A DNA stretch of 64,000 nt, taken from Trichodelitschia bisporula (taxonomy: Eukaryota; Ascomycota; Dothideomycetes; Phaeotrichales; Phaeotrichaceae). The notes beneath the pieces were generated by a model. The model made no database searches. It saw only the letters and a list, made by a program, of their open reading frames with translations, and was not told where the DNA came from. This document shows positions 55,154 through 64,000 of the stretch, one piece after another (positions within the stretch are counted from its first letter, which is position 1; every line of letters begins with the position of its first letter). The translations under genes were made by a program, and so were the position numbers. The DNA is taken from positions 1,273,148-1,337,147 of the forward strand of contig ML996687.1 in NCBI GenBank assembly GCA_010356995.1, given 5' to 3'.

Positions 55154-55820
55154 CAGCGTTGTCCGAACGTCGACAACATCTTATACTGCATAGACAAAAA
55201 GCAGGACGAGGTTGACTGCGAAAAAAAGAAAGAACGTACTGGAGTTTCTCGGTCAGTCAGCTTCGCCTAGGTTAGAGGCGCACAAGATCTAACCTCCAGA
55301 GGCACCCACAGTCGTAACCGTCATCGGCGTCAACCCCACTTCCTCCTCGAAAACCAGCGACATCACCTCAGACGACGCACCCGTCCCTAAATCCAGGAGC
55401 GACATCTCCGCCGTTGGCGCTGGCATCGGCATCCCGCTCGTCATCCTCGCCGTCGCCGGCGCAGCTTACTTCTGCTGCTGGCGCCGGCCCAAGTCCAAGT
55501 CAACCGATTTCAGCACCTATACGGGTAGCACCACAGGCCCCACCCAAGTCGTTCCCACGGCCGCATCCATACCACTCAATTCGCTTAGGAGCGGCCACAG
55601 CTCGGGTCCAGCATCGCAGTGGGGGTTGGGAATGTCCCACAGCACCACCCAAGTCCCTACCACGGCCGCATCCGTGCCACGCAATTCGGTTCGGAGCGGC
55701 CACAGCTCGGGTCCGGCATCGCGGAGGTCGGGAATGTCCAACAGCCAGAGCGGGCGGGACATCGACCCGCGGGATTCACGGAGTCCAGCGCCGACGGAGC
55801 CAACGCCGTACAGTCCTTAG
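55154..55820 (+). pseudogene. cysteine-rich single-pass membrane protein, copy C (5'-truncated)
   Basis: Only the 3' end of family exon 1 is present (RCPNVDNILYCIDKKQDEVD, from about 55154), followed by the intron position (acceptor CTCCAG ending 55299) and a full-length exon 2 (55300-55820, 521 nt). The first two cysteine blocks and the signal peptide are absent. The frame across the intron does not match the family's phase-1 junction, so a small length change is also likely near 55240-55255. Exon 2 encodes the VTVIGVNPTSSS stalk, a transmembrane helix (AVGAGIGIPLVILAVAGAAY) and a cytoplasmic tail with an internal duplication: about 36 residues containing NSLRSGHSSGPAS repeat as NSVRSGHSSGPAS. 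Truncation and frame loss argue for a pseudogene. Confidence 0.65.
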
Positions 55821-57318
55821 AGGAGGTTAATGACGTACGAAGCTTGTGTTTACCATAGAACTTGCAGCTTACGCATTTATGATGTTCGAGGTCCAGTATT
55901 TCATTAGGCGCGCAACGTTGAAGGATCCGTCGGAGTTGATGTGATGGGTGGGGAGGGGTGAGTGCAGATGTAGACTGCGACGAACTTTGACGAATGTATA
56001 TTGTATACGTAGTAATGCTTTCTCGGTGTGCTACTCCCTCTTTACTTACCGTTGGAAGGAGCATATCACGCTTTGGAAGGAACATGTCAACGGAAGGCGC
56101 ACATGACGATGTTACAATCATGTGATGGAACCATGGAGAAAAGTGATCCGATGTAGTCACATGATGTTGTAGATTAGTCATCAGCACACTGGTGTTACTG
56201 TAGGAAGTGGGAAATCTGCCACTTCCTAGCCTCAAGCAATCACTCACCACGATTATCTCACCACGTTGCAGCGTTCTGCAGGGACTTGGTAACCCAATTT
56301 TCACAGGACGACATATTCGCACGATGGAGGCAGGCACATGTTGACGTGGTCATGGCGGAAGAAAGGAGCATCGGAGGATACCGTGCATATATTCTTGAGC
56401 GTCACTCCACTCCCTTCACTTCTCTGTCTCTTTCCAACTCTTCACTTCACACCGTTCCTGGTAGCCTTTTGCGCGTATCAAGCCTATGGTTCCATCAGTT
56501 CATTCCTCGGGCACGACATGCTTCGCTCATTGCATGGGGAATATATCTCGGCTGGGGCTTAGACTGCTGCGCCTGCGTGCCGCTGCGCAAAAATGGCCCG
56601 TTAACGCGGGGGTCCGAAGTTCGAAAGCATGGTGCCTTCGGTGGCTTGGTGGCGCACTTGCATGATGCGGTGGCTAAGAATTCCCCAGCCTTTGGCGGGT
56701 CCCCTAGGGTTTGAACAGCGTGCGAGTACATCCGTGGGTCCTTTTGTGCCGTCTGAGAGACCTGGGTCACTGATTTATATAAGAAAATAAGGTGTAAAAC
56801 ATGAGGCTCGTTATGTGAGTCTTAGAACTAGATACCCATTCCACGTTGCAGCCTCCGGGACGCACCAAAGGCTGGGAATGGTTAGCGTAGCCTTACGGTA
56901 CGGGACGCAAGTGCGCCACTAACCCAAGCTAGGGTGACCCGGCCTCTTCCTCCAGCAACAACTGGACCTAGAGCGTCTCCCAGTCAGTTTGAGATTGCAG
57001 TGCATGTGAGCTGAATACATGGGAGCTGTATGCACGCCAGGTAGTCTGTTTTGCGTCCAGAACGATGCCACTGATGCCTACGAAGTACCCGACCTCTCCG
57101 GCATGTCTTGAGTAACACAGTGGTGCTAGGCCCCGTTGGCGTCTATTCGTCAGCCTCGTTCACTGCCCGCGGGCTATTCTAGCAGCGATATCCGTGTTGC
57201 AGCGGGTCTTTTGCCCGAACGTGCATGATATATGATGGCCTCTTGCCCCGACTTGCTCACCTCGTCTCGCTTACATCTGCCTCACTCTCGGAGCCTGGAG
57301 TTCGATCCATATTCGGCT
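55821..57318. other. intergenic, no supported gene
   Basis: 1.5 kb between copies C and D. Scattered open frames are unconvincing. It contains the upstream region of copy D. Confidence 0.5.
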
Positions 57319-57338
57319 ACCCGTCTCTTCTCGGTCAA
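57319..57338 (+). promoter_or_regulatory. 20-nt upstream element shared with copy A
   Basis: ACCCGTCTCTTCTCGGTCAA, 42 nt before the copy D start, is identical to the element before copy A. Flanking CTGGCAGT and CCTTA segments also match, so duplication included the leader or core promoter. Confidence 0.5.
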
Positions 57339-57380
57339 AACTTACTGGCAGTACCGCCTTAGTCCTTTACCTCCCCTTCA

Positions 57381-58341
57381 ATGTTGATCATACCCCTTCT
57401 CCTCGCCCTCCTCTTCGCCCTTTCCACTGCGGCCTCTTCCCGCTGCTGGGCTCCCGATGGCAAAACCGTACCCGCCCTAGATGTGCCCTGCAATAACGAC
57501 GGTAACTCGACGTGTTGTGGGCAAGGTTGGGCATGCCTATCAAACAACATCTGTATGTGGACGCCGAGCGTACAGGACAAGGTCACAAACCACTATGGGC
57601 GCGGCAGCTGCACGGATCCTACCTGGACCGATCCCAACTGCCCGAAATTCTGCGTATCCCTCTCTGCGGGTGACAATATACCCGGTGCGGAAGCTATGGC
57701 GCGCTGTCCGCACGTCGACAACACGTTCTACTGCCTGAACGACAATCAAGCCAACGTCAACTGCGAACGACAGGATGGTGTACTGACATTTCCCGGTAAG
57801 TCCCCCTCACATAGGGGTGCACAAAACCTAACCTCCTCCAGGTACATTCTCAATTGTAACCGTCATCGGAGCCTCAACCATGTCCCCCTCCTCGAACACC
57901 AACACTAGCGACCCCACCTCATTCCGCGTATCCCCCAATCCAACCACCACCCTATCGTCCCCGTCTGCCGCGTCCACCTCCACACCCGACCCTAAAATCG
58001 AAGTCCTCCGCTCACGCACCATTGGCCTCGCCGTCGGCATCCCGCTCGGCTTCCTCGCCCTCGCCGGCGCAGCTTACCTATTCTACCGCGAGCGCCGGCT
58101 CAGGTCAATCCGCTCCAGCGCCTCCCTCGGTAATGCCACAGATCCGATGCGCACCAGTACCCCGGCCGCCCCCGTGCCATACAATCCGCATAGGTACGGC
58201 GACGGCCCGGGTCCGGCGCCGATGTGGGGCCCGGGAGTGCCCCACAGCGAGAGCGGGCTGTCGGTCGCCCCGCAGTATTCGCAGGCTGAGGTGCTTAGAG
58301 AGTTGCCGGCTGAGAAAACGGAACCGTCGGAGATGGGGTAA
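57381..58341 (+). CDS. cysteine-rich single-pass membrane protein, copy D
   Basis: Exon 1 is 57381-57795 (415 nt), the intron is 57796-57841 (GTAAGT...CAG, phase 1), exon 2 is 57842-58341, giving 304 aa. It has a signal peptide (MLIIPLLLALLFALSTAASS), twelve ectodomain cysteines in the same spacing as copy A (CWAPDGKT, STCCGQGWACLSNNICM, GSCTDPTWTDPNCPKFC, RCPHVDNTFYCLND, VNCERQDG), a Ser/Thr/Pro stalk, one transmembrane helix (TIGLAVGIPLGFLALAGAAY), a basic stop-transfer (YRERRLRSIRSS) and a tail with DGPGPAPMWGPGVP, matching copy A's PPMWGPGMP. It is predicted to be plasma-membrane, outside-facing and O-glycosylated. The best-preserved exon structure and leader are shared with copy A, implying a fairly recent duplication with inversion. 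The function and ligand are unknown; a cell-wall or surface sensor is one possibility. Confidence 0.87.
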
Positions 58342-59127
58342 GGGGCGAACACGGGGCAGTGTAGATGTAGACTGCGACAGATTTAACGAGTATACATATC
58401 ACATAGCTCTCATGGTGTTGTAGTTCGCCCTCAGGGAAGGCCTAGACAGAACCCCGGACATATTGGCGCCAGGAGCCCTTGTAGCGGAGTCCCGAATCGA
58501 GACTCCCCCACGCTCCTCTCCCGACCGAGCAAATTTCCCCTCGGGCAGCGATCAACCCGCTGCCTGAACCCCACGCCTCGGAACTCTCAACAGACACTGG
58601 CGTTTTCGGTTAGCTCCGGGTGGAAAAAAACGTTCCGTCCACTCGGCCCTTCCAATCGCCAAGTATTTATAGTTGGCCCCTGTCCCTTGACGTCGGCGCT
58701 GCCTTGCCCTTGCCCTGTCCTGTTCCAACCTGATCGACGAAATACTCCGAGGAGCAAGGGCTTCAGGAACACGAAGTCGCTAGCGACATGATCTGTTCTG
58801 GTACTCACCCATTGAAGCTTGTTTTTCCTTCCATATCAGGATACTGGGAGGGAGTTGAACAGAGTCTAGATCGCAGTCTGATCGTCCCGTACCCGAGCCA
58901 TGGAGGGGTGGCATGGACACAAAAAAGTTGAATCAGAGGCTCGGAACAATGTGCCAGAGACAGTGCAAAATTCGGGCTTGGAGGCAGACAATGGCACCTC
59001 ATGAAGCGCGATCTCAAACCCTTAGGTACAGCTACTCGTGCCGCTCCCTGTGCGCCGTGATGATATCCTAATATACAAATGTCTCCGCCACGGGCACAAC
59101 TATAGCCCGCCAACCCCTCCGAAAGTC
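58342..59127. other. intergenic
   Basis: 3' flanks of copy D and of the minus-strand secreted protein gene. No gene is supported. Confidence 0.5.
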
Positions 59128-59820
59128 CTACGGCCTCCCCTTCTCACATCTCCGCCAATCCATTACCATGCGCAACGCCAACGGCCCGCCCCGCGCATTC
59201 GCATTCCCCAGTTCCCCAACGGCCGGCACGCCAGGTTGCGTCGACTGCAGTGCAACGTTCCAGTCGACGCTCAACTGGTCCTCCTCGCCGCACTTCGACC
59301 ACACCATGCGATCCGGCTCGATCGTCGTGTGTTGGCGCCACTCGCCCTCGGTCGGGCCGTTGATGGACCATCTGTACCGCCGCTGCACCGCGAACAGAAG
59401 CCATTAGCCTAGCCTTGTCAAAAGGCTTGCTGAAACCCTTACCTGCTGATTCCCGCCCGTAAAGCCGTAGCTCAGTTGTACCAGCGCGATGGATGAGTCG
59501 CTCAGGTCGACGTGCCCGAGCCAGTTTATCTCGCTCACGGCGTGCTGCCACGCGACGTCGTAGTCAACGGCGACTTCGGCCTTGCATGTCTTTGGGCCGG
59601 TGACGTGGCCGATTTTGAAGGTGACGGTTTGGGTCATCGCTTGCCCGTCCATGATGACGCTCTTCTCGATCTCGGGGCATGTGTCGATGATCTGGCGTCG
59701 AAGTATCCGCGGCGCATCATTGCTGGAAGCTGTCCTTGAAGATAAGGCGGGGAGAGCGGCGGCGGCCGCGAGCGCGGCGAGCAGCGGCACCAGGCGCAAA
59801 AAAGAGAGGAGGGCGATCAT
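59128..59820 (-). CDS. small secreted protein, DUF4360-like
   Basis: Exon 1 is 59443-59820, the intron is 59383-59442 (GTAAGG, CTAAT, CAG), exon 2 is 59128-59382, giving 210 aa. The signal peptide is MIALLSFLRLVPLLAALAAA, followed by a possible dibasic processing site (RILRRQ). The mature part has CPEIEKSV, TCKAEVAVDYDVAWQHAV, LSDSSIALVQLSYGFTGGN, then across the splice RRYRWSINGPTEGEW and MVWSKCGEEDQLSVDWNVAL. The alternation of strands, the Cys pair and the GPxxGxW...W-x-CG pattern resemble DUF4360 secreted proteins; I rate this resemblance moderate. Such proteins are small extracellular proteins of unknown function, sometimes effector candidates. Confidence 0.75.
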
Positions 59821-61825
59821 GGCCTGCGCGCGCGGAGTGAGGGGTGAGTAAAGACGGACAGGTTAATTAAAGGGAGTTGATGGGGACGGGAAGTGGGGGA
59901 ACGAGAAGACGAAGGGTGGGGTTTGTTGTGGTATATGGGTCGTGCAAAATACTGCGTGCTCGGTCCGCTGGGATTGTTATACCTAATGACGCCGACCGCT
60001 GAGGCAGGTAGCCTCGCGCGGGGCGTAGTATATTTAGCCCGAGTGTGTGGCTTGAGGAGAGCCGAAGGTGGGCACTGGGAGAGCCGCGGGACGAGATGAG
60101 TCCTTTCGCCTGCCTTATCGCGGAGTGCGATGAGTGGAATGAGGAGGTCGAGAAGGTTTCGGCGAGAAGATGCGTGTGACGTCTTTTTCGCCTGCCTCAA
60201 GAGATACAGTCTTTCCGCCAAAGGTGCGTGCGGACTTGGCTGTCTTGCGGCCATCATCTTCGCACCGAAGGAGCAGTTGCCGTGGCCCATTTACACGTGG
60301 TGGCGCATGGAGTATCTAGGAACGGCAGAGGAACGATGGTCGAAAGCACAAAAGAAGTTACCAGGGGATGTACAAGGCTGGGCATTAATCTATACGATCC
60401 AACCGGATAGGAAAGCGGCGATTAATCGGACTACCGTATAGGGCTTTGAACGGGTGCCCATGTCCAGGACGGTTCTTGCCTCTTCGCCTTCCCTGTCTGA
60501 CAGCGGTCAGCCCTAGCGGTGTCGTCAGTGGCCTGGCCGTTGGAGAAGGATTCAGAAGGCCCAGAAAAATGAAGGGGTGAAAATAGGATTTCGAGCTGCT
60601 TCTTATGCTTCACACTATGCCACCTCCCCGCTACAGTCATCCAGCCCAAAAATATCGCGGCGCAAAGAAAGTGAAGCTGGAGCCGAAAATTCGTCTAGCG
60701 TCGCCTTATCGTTAATTCTCGCGCGGCTCCCCGGACATATACCAGTTAATTTTCCAGCCGTTGGCGCAAGGGGCAACTAGGCCAAAGAGAGAGCGAGAAT
60801 AGGCGGACTTGTAACGGCATTGGCGAAGAGCCATCCGTATCGGTCCGCCCAGAGGCGTCATAGATGAAGGCCGGAAACCATCTCTTGGGTATAAGATTGC
60901 ATACGTACGCCCTCCATCACCTAGTCTGTGGTGTGGAGGCATCTTCGTTGGTTTCTGGGCGGTAGAAAGCCGCGGCTTGAGGTACTTGAGCGGGTGTCGT
61001 AAGGCGCAGATGTACATAGGGCTGGTGTGATTTACAGTATCATGGTGTGGCGTTTCAGCCGAGAAGACCGAGCGTGCGTCCTTTCAGGATGCGTAAGCAA
61101 ATGCCTCTGTAGCGTGTGGATGATACCGTTCTTGCTGGTGTCCACGGAAGTGGAGTTGGAGTGCAAAGAGGAGTTGACCGTCCGGTGTGGGGAACTTGTC
61201 GTTGTCGTTCCGGGCTTGTGATACGTAATCCCAAGAATACAAGACCGCTCACGCAGCACAAACCGAGTATGGCCGTCTTGAAGTGCAGGCGTCATGTTTT
61301 GGATGCAGTGAACAATGCCATGGCGATGTGATGTGGAGGTGGCGTTGCGGACCGTGGCTCCGAAGACATCTCGTACGTCAACATGCGCACTTAATCTCAT
61401 CTTAGCACAACGTCCATCAAACAACCGTTCCTACCATCTTGAGCCGCTATGATTTGATTTGCTTCTGTGATATTCCAATCTTGTGCCAGAGAAGGACCGA
61501 TGGCAGTGAATGACGTCCGAGGAAGCGGCTGACTGATTGAAGCCTTGAGTCTCGCCTTCTATTCCGAGCGCGCAGTTGCAATGGATGAATCGTGCTAAGC
61601 ATTGAAGCACCGAAATCCTTCCGCGGGATGCCATCCCTTGTTGTTCTCTCCGATCGATTTGTGGGGCTGGCATTCCACATGCCCCGTCGTCAGAGCCCGG
61701 GATGAAGCGAACCTCGCAAGAAAAAAAGCAACGACAACGTCCGAGTCTTCGGCAGCACAACCATCCCAACTGCAAAAAACTGCAAAATGCAAGGAGGAAT
61801 CAGTCCAGGAAATGCCGAACAAAAA
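59821..61825. other. intergenic, no supported gene
   Basis: 2.0 kb with several short open frames on both strands (for example plus 60130-60441 and minus 60712-61017), none with recognisable motifs or supporting introns. Confidence 0.45.
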
Positions 61826-61918
61826 GCTGAGGGCGGGGCTCGAACCCGCGACCTTGAGGTTACCAAGACAACATGTTGTCCTAAAAGCCACACGCTCTTC
61901 CGATTGAGCTACCCCAGC
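61826..61918 (-). tRNA. tRNA-Lys(UUU), intron-containing
   Basis: On the minus strand the acceptor GCTGGGG pairs with CCTCAGC (one G-U). The D arm is GTAGCTCAATCGGAAGAGC, the anticodon stem TGTGG/CCTCA (one U-U mismatch) with loop CTTTTA plus A (anticodon TTT), and the T arm GCGGGTTCGAGCCCCGC. An intron of about 21 nt after position 37 contains the palindrome GACAACATGTTGTC. T-rich sequence follows. The intron borders are inferred from the stem pairing. Confidence 0.88.
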
Positions 61919-63289
61919 TGTAGATGCCAAAATTTGCTGACGCTTAACTGATAATGAATCAAACTTTTTATCAGTGCTCTACGCAACTCACTTCAGCCAA
62001 AAACTCTCCCACCAGATCCGAAGGCGTATAGGAACATTTCCCACTTGTTATAGAACATAAACCTTACACGAGGCTGACGACGGAGCGGGAGTGACGAATC
62101 TGTCCGCCTCTCCCGGCACCTCATACAAGTTCCTTCCCATTGCTATAAGGCTGCGTTTTCTGGCACTCGTCTCGGCTACTATCACCACCAGCAAGACCTC
62201 TTTTTTGGGTCTCTAGTATCTCAGGACTGTTAAGAGAGGTATGAAGCAATTAATAGGATTCTGGTCCCGGTGATGTCTGACTGTGGAAGTCAAGAACATA
62301 CCGCGCTGGCCGGCTATTGCAATCGATTGTCTTCCAAAAAGCCGGCCACTGGCTTAACAGAAATCGCCTCGAGAACAAAGACACAGACAGCTATCACGCT
62401 TACTCCTGCGGCAATCCGCCGCTTTGCTCAAGTATACCGGATCTCTGGCCGACGCATCGGATTGGAAACCGAGTCTCCAGTCACATTGCCGCTAATATCG
62501 GGAATGCGGACCCGTCTAAGCGGTCTATGGCTCAGGATAGGATATATACCATTGCAGCTCGAGCTTGTGCCGTCAGTTTTGAATCTTCCCCGCACTTTTG
62601 ACTTCAATATCGTCCAGGGTAGTCAATATCCCGGGCCTCGCTGCATCCTTCCTCAATATCTGTGTCCAGGCCGCCCGCTCCACTTAGACAGTGCCATCCA
62701 ACGTACGAAAGAAACAATCAGCACTTATTGGTCTAGAAGCCTTTCTACTGGATGCTTTCAGTCAACGTAGAGTTCGCCGGGTGCGATGTGACGGCACATG
62801 GCCAGACTCGCCCTGCATACTCCGTTTAAGCTCTCGTGAGCAGGGCTTAGCCTCGCAGATCTTTCTTATAGGACACCAGACCCCGAGGCTATTATGTCCA
62901 TCTTTCGCATGATTCGCCTTCCCCAGATAGTTCGCATCTATCATCCCACTAGGGCTACCCAAAACAGACGATTAGCTTTCTGCAAATAAGCACCCGGCCT
63001 CAAGCTAACCCATAGGCTTCAGGCATTTTTCGTACAGTGGAGACCACGCATTATATCCCCGTGTTATATGCTTCCCGCCATTTTGCTCGTCGACAGCCAC
63101 ATGTGCCTCGTATAAACAGCGCTACCCCCCCTCCTGGCTTCTCTTCAACCTGAGATGCAAAAGACGCCCATTTCAGGTCCCAGTCGCATCGTGGCATAAA
63201 ACCTAGCGTACACCACTGTCAAAGCTCACGACACCAGCTTTACTCACCGCACCACACTCCTTACCTAACATCACTCATTAACAAGCAAA
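61919..63289. other. intergenic, no supported gene
   Basis: 1.4 kb between tRNA-Lys and the secreted repeat protein. An open frame of 166 codons at 62270-62770 lacks any family feature and overlaps another frame of similar quality, so it is not called. Confidence 0.45.
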
Positions 63290-63790
63290 ATGCAACTCAC
63301 TACCCTCCTCACCCTCCTCACCCTCAGGTACCTCTTTCTCCCTTCACTTAACCAAGCTAATCCCCAGCGCCCTAACAACCGCGAACCCCCAGGCCCCCCA
63401 GCTCCCCAAAGCCGGCAGCGGACTGTCAAAAGGCGGCCTCGGCGGCCTGGCCAAAGGTGAGCTGGGCCAGGGCACCGGCGGGCTGGGAGGACTGGCCCAG
63501 GGCGGTACCGGCGGACTACCCAAGGCTGATGCACTCGGACAGACCCCGGGAGGACTGACCAAGGGCGGTGCCGGCGGACTACCTAAGGCTAATGTGCCGA
63601 AGGCTGGTGGTGGGTTCCCTGGCGGCGGGTTTCCGGCGAAGACTAGTGGTGGTGCCAGTGGAGGTGCGGCTGGCGCGGGTACGTCGTAACGCTTACGCCT
63701 GCTTGCTGAGCGGCGCGGGGTTGGGTTTTGCTGACTGTAATAGGTGGGATGGTTGGTGCGGCGGGTATGGCCAGTCATGGGCATAGTTAA
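63290..63790 (+). CDS. secreted Gly/Leu/Lys repeat protein
   Basis: Three exons (63290-63327, 63368-63678, 63744-63790) give 131 aa. The signal peptide MQLTTLLTLLTLSALTTANP spans the first intron. The mature protein is built of short degenerate repeats: GGLGGLAKGELGQGTGG, GGLAQGGTGGLPKAD, GGLTKGGAGGLPKAN, then Gly/Pro-rich sequence and a C-terminal GMVGAAGMASHGHS. Both introns (GTACCT...CAG and GTACGT...TAG) conform and preserve frame. It has no cysteines. It is possibly a cell-wall-associated, amyloid-like or effector-like protein; I recognise no family. The consistent splice frame and signal peptide make it a likely real gene despite low complexity. Confidence 0.75.
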
Positions 63791-64000
63791 AGGGAAGAGG
63801 TGGAGGGGTAAAAACGATGGAGTTTTGATCCTGTGATGGCTTAGTGCTGGCTCGAAAGAGATTGAGAGTGAAAATCTCTTTCATCTCTGGTTGCATACCT
63901 TCGAATGGACATACCTTCCGCCTAAGATCTTCGCATTTCTGTCGCCATTCGAGAATCGATGCATAAGCTTTCATTAGTTCACTCTCGCCACACAGTGTGC
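63693..64000 (-). other. open frame at the right edge, origin unknown
   Basis: The frame is open at the window edge on the minus strand and contains MKAYASILEWRQKCEDLRRK, CPFEGMQPEMKEIFTLNL and FRASTKPSQDQ, a charged, helix-like stretch. The last part, overlapping the secreted protein gene, looks non-coding. It may be the 3' end of a gene or a fragment of a mobile element lying beyond the window. It cannot be classified. Confidence 0.2.

Noticed and set aside
60130-60441. 103-codon plus-strand open frame with a Trp-rich end.
   Set aside because: No family recognised and no supporting context; the minus strand is equally open.
62270-62770. 166-codon plus-strand open frame.
   Set aside because: Overlaps another frame of similar quality, lacks motifs, and composition looks non-coding.
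1-64000. CRISPR arrays, bacterial operons, riboswitches or a secondary-metabolite gene cluster.
   Set aside because: The gene structure is eukaryotic with spliceosomal introns, and no polyketide synthase, peptide synthetase or terpene synthase core was seen.

Overview
This window is nuclear DNA of a filamentous ascomycete (Pezizomycotina). The genes carry short introns, mostly 45-60 nt, with GTRNGT donors, CTAAC-like branch points and a nearby AG. The set includes fungal-type ERG12, MSH3, an ILM1-family gene, an Rgd2-type F-BAR/DEP/RhoGAP gene, a fungal bZIP factor, dispersed intron-containing tRNAs and several secreted low-complexity proteins. The class within Pezizomycotina cannot be fixed from the sequence; Dothideomycetes is only a guess. 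Exon models were built by hand from reading-frame continuity, splice signals and remembered family motifs. No database search was possible.

Region by region. Positions 1-24 kb are a dense housekeeping block: an NLR/STAND-type N-terminal fragment at the edge (-), mevalonate kinase ERG12 (-), an Fmp32/DUF1640 mitochondrial coiled-coil protein (+), a 14-3-3 protein (+), ribosomal protein eL36 (+), a PITH-domain thioredoxin (-), a TUG-UBL/UBX protein (+) converging on MSH3 (-), and the Rgd2-like Rho GAP (+). Positions 24-38 kb are more mixed. They hold decayed coding-like sequence, two members of a cysteine-rich single-pass membrane-protein family (one intact, one broken), a GH47 alpha-mannosidase, tRNA-Val(AAC), a His/Pro/Ala-rich secreted protein, a small membrane protein with an in-frame stop, a bZIP factor, tRNA-Arg(ACG) and a class-3 lipase. 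Positions 38-44 kb contain no gene I can support and carry tandem repeats and a 12-bp minisatellite. Positions 44-54 kb hold a C2-domain protein, a WW + PhoD-like phosphatase, an NAD-dependent epimerase and the ILM1-like gene. Positions 54-64 kb return to accessory sequence: a decayed membrane-protein gene, a truncated and an intact further member of the cysteine-rich family, a secreted DUF4360-like protein, tRNA-Lys(UUU) and a Gly/Leu-rich secreted repeat protein.

The most distinctive feature is the family of four related single-pass membrane proteins at 26.3, 30.7, 55.2 and 57.4 kb. Intact members have a signal peptide, a 12-cysteine ectodomain, a phase-1 intron, a Ser/Thr/Pro-rich stalk, one transmembrane helix and a short Pro/Gly cytoplasmic tail. 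Two copies look intact and share a 20-nt upstream sequence; two are broken. This looks like a locally expanding and decaying receptor- or sensor-like family. No ligand or pathway can be assigned.
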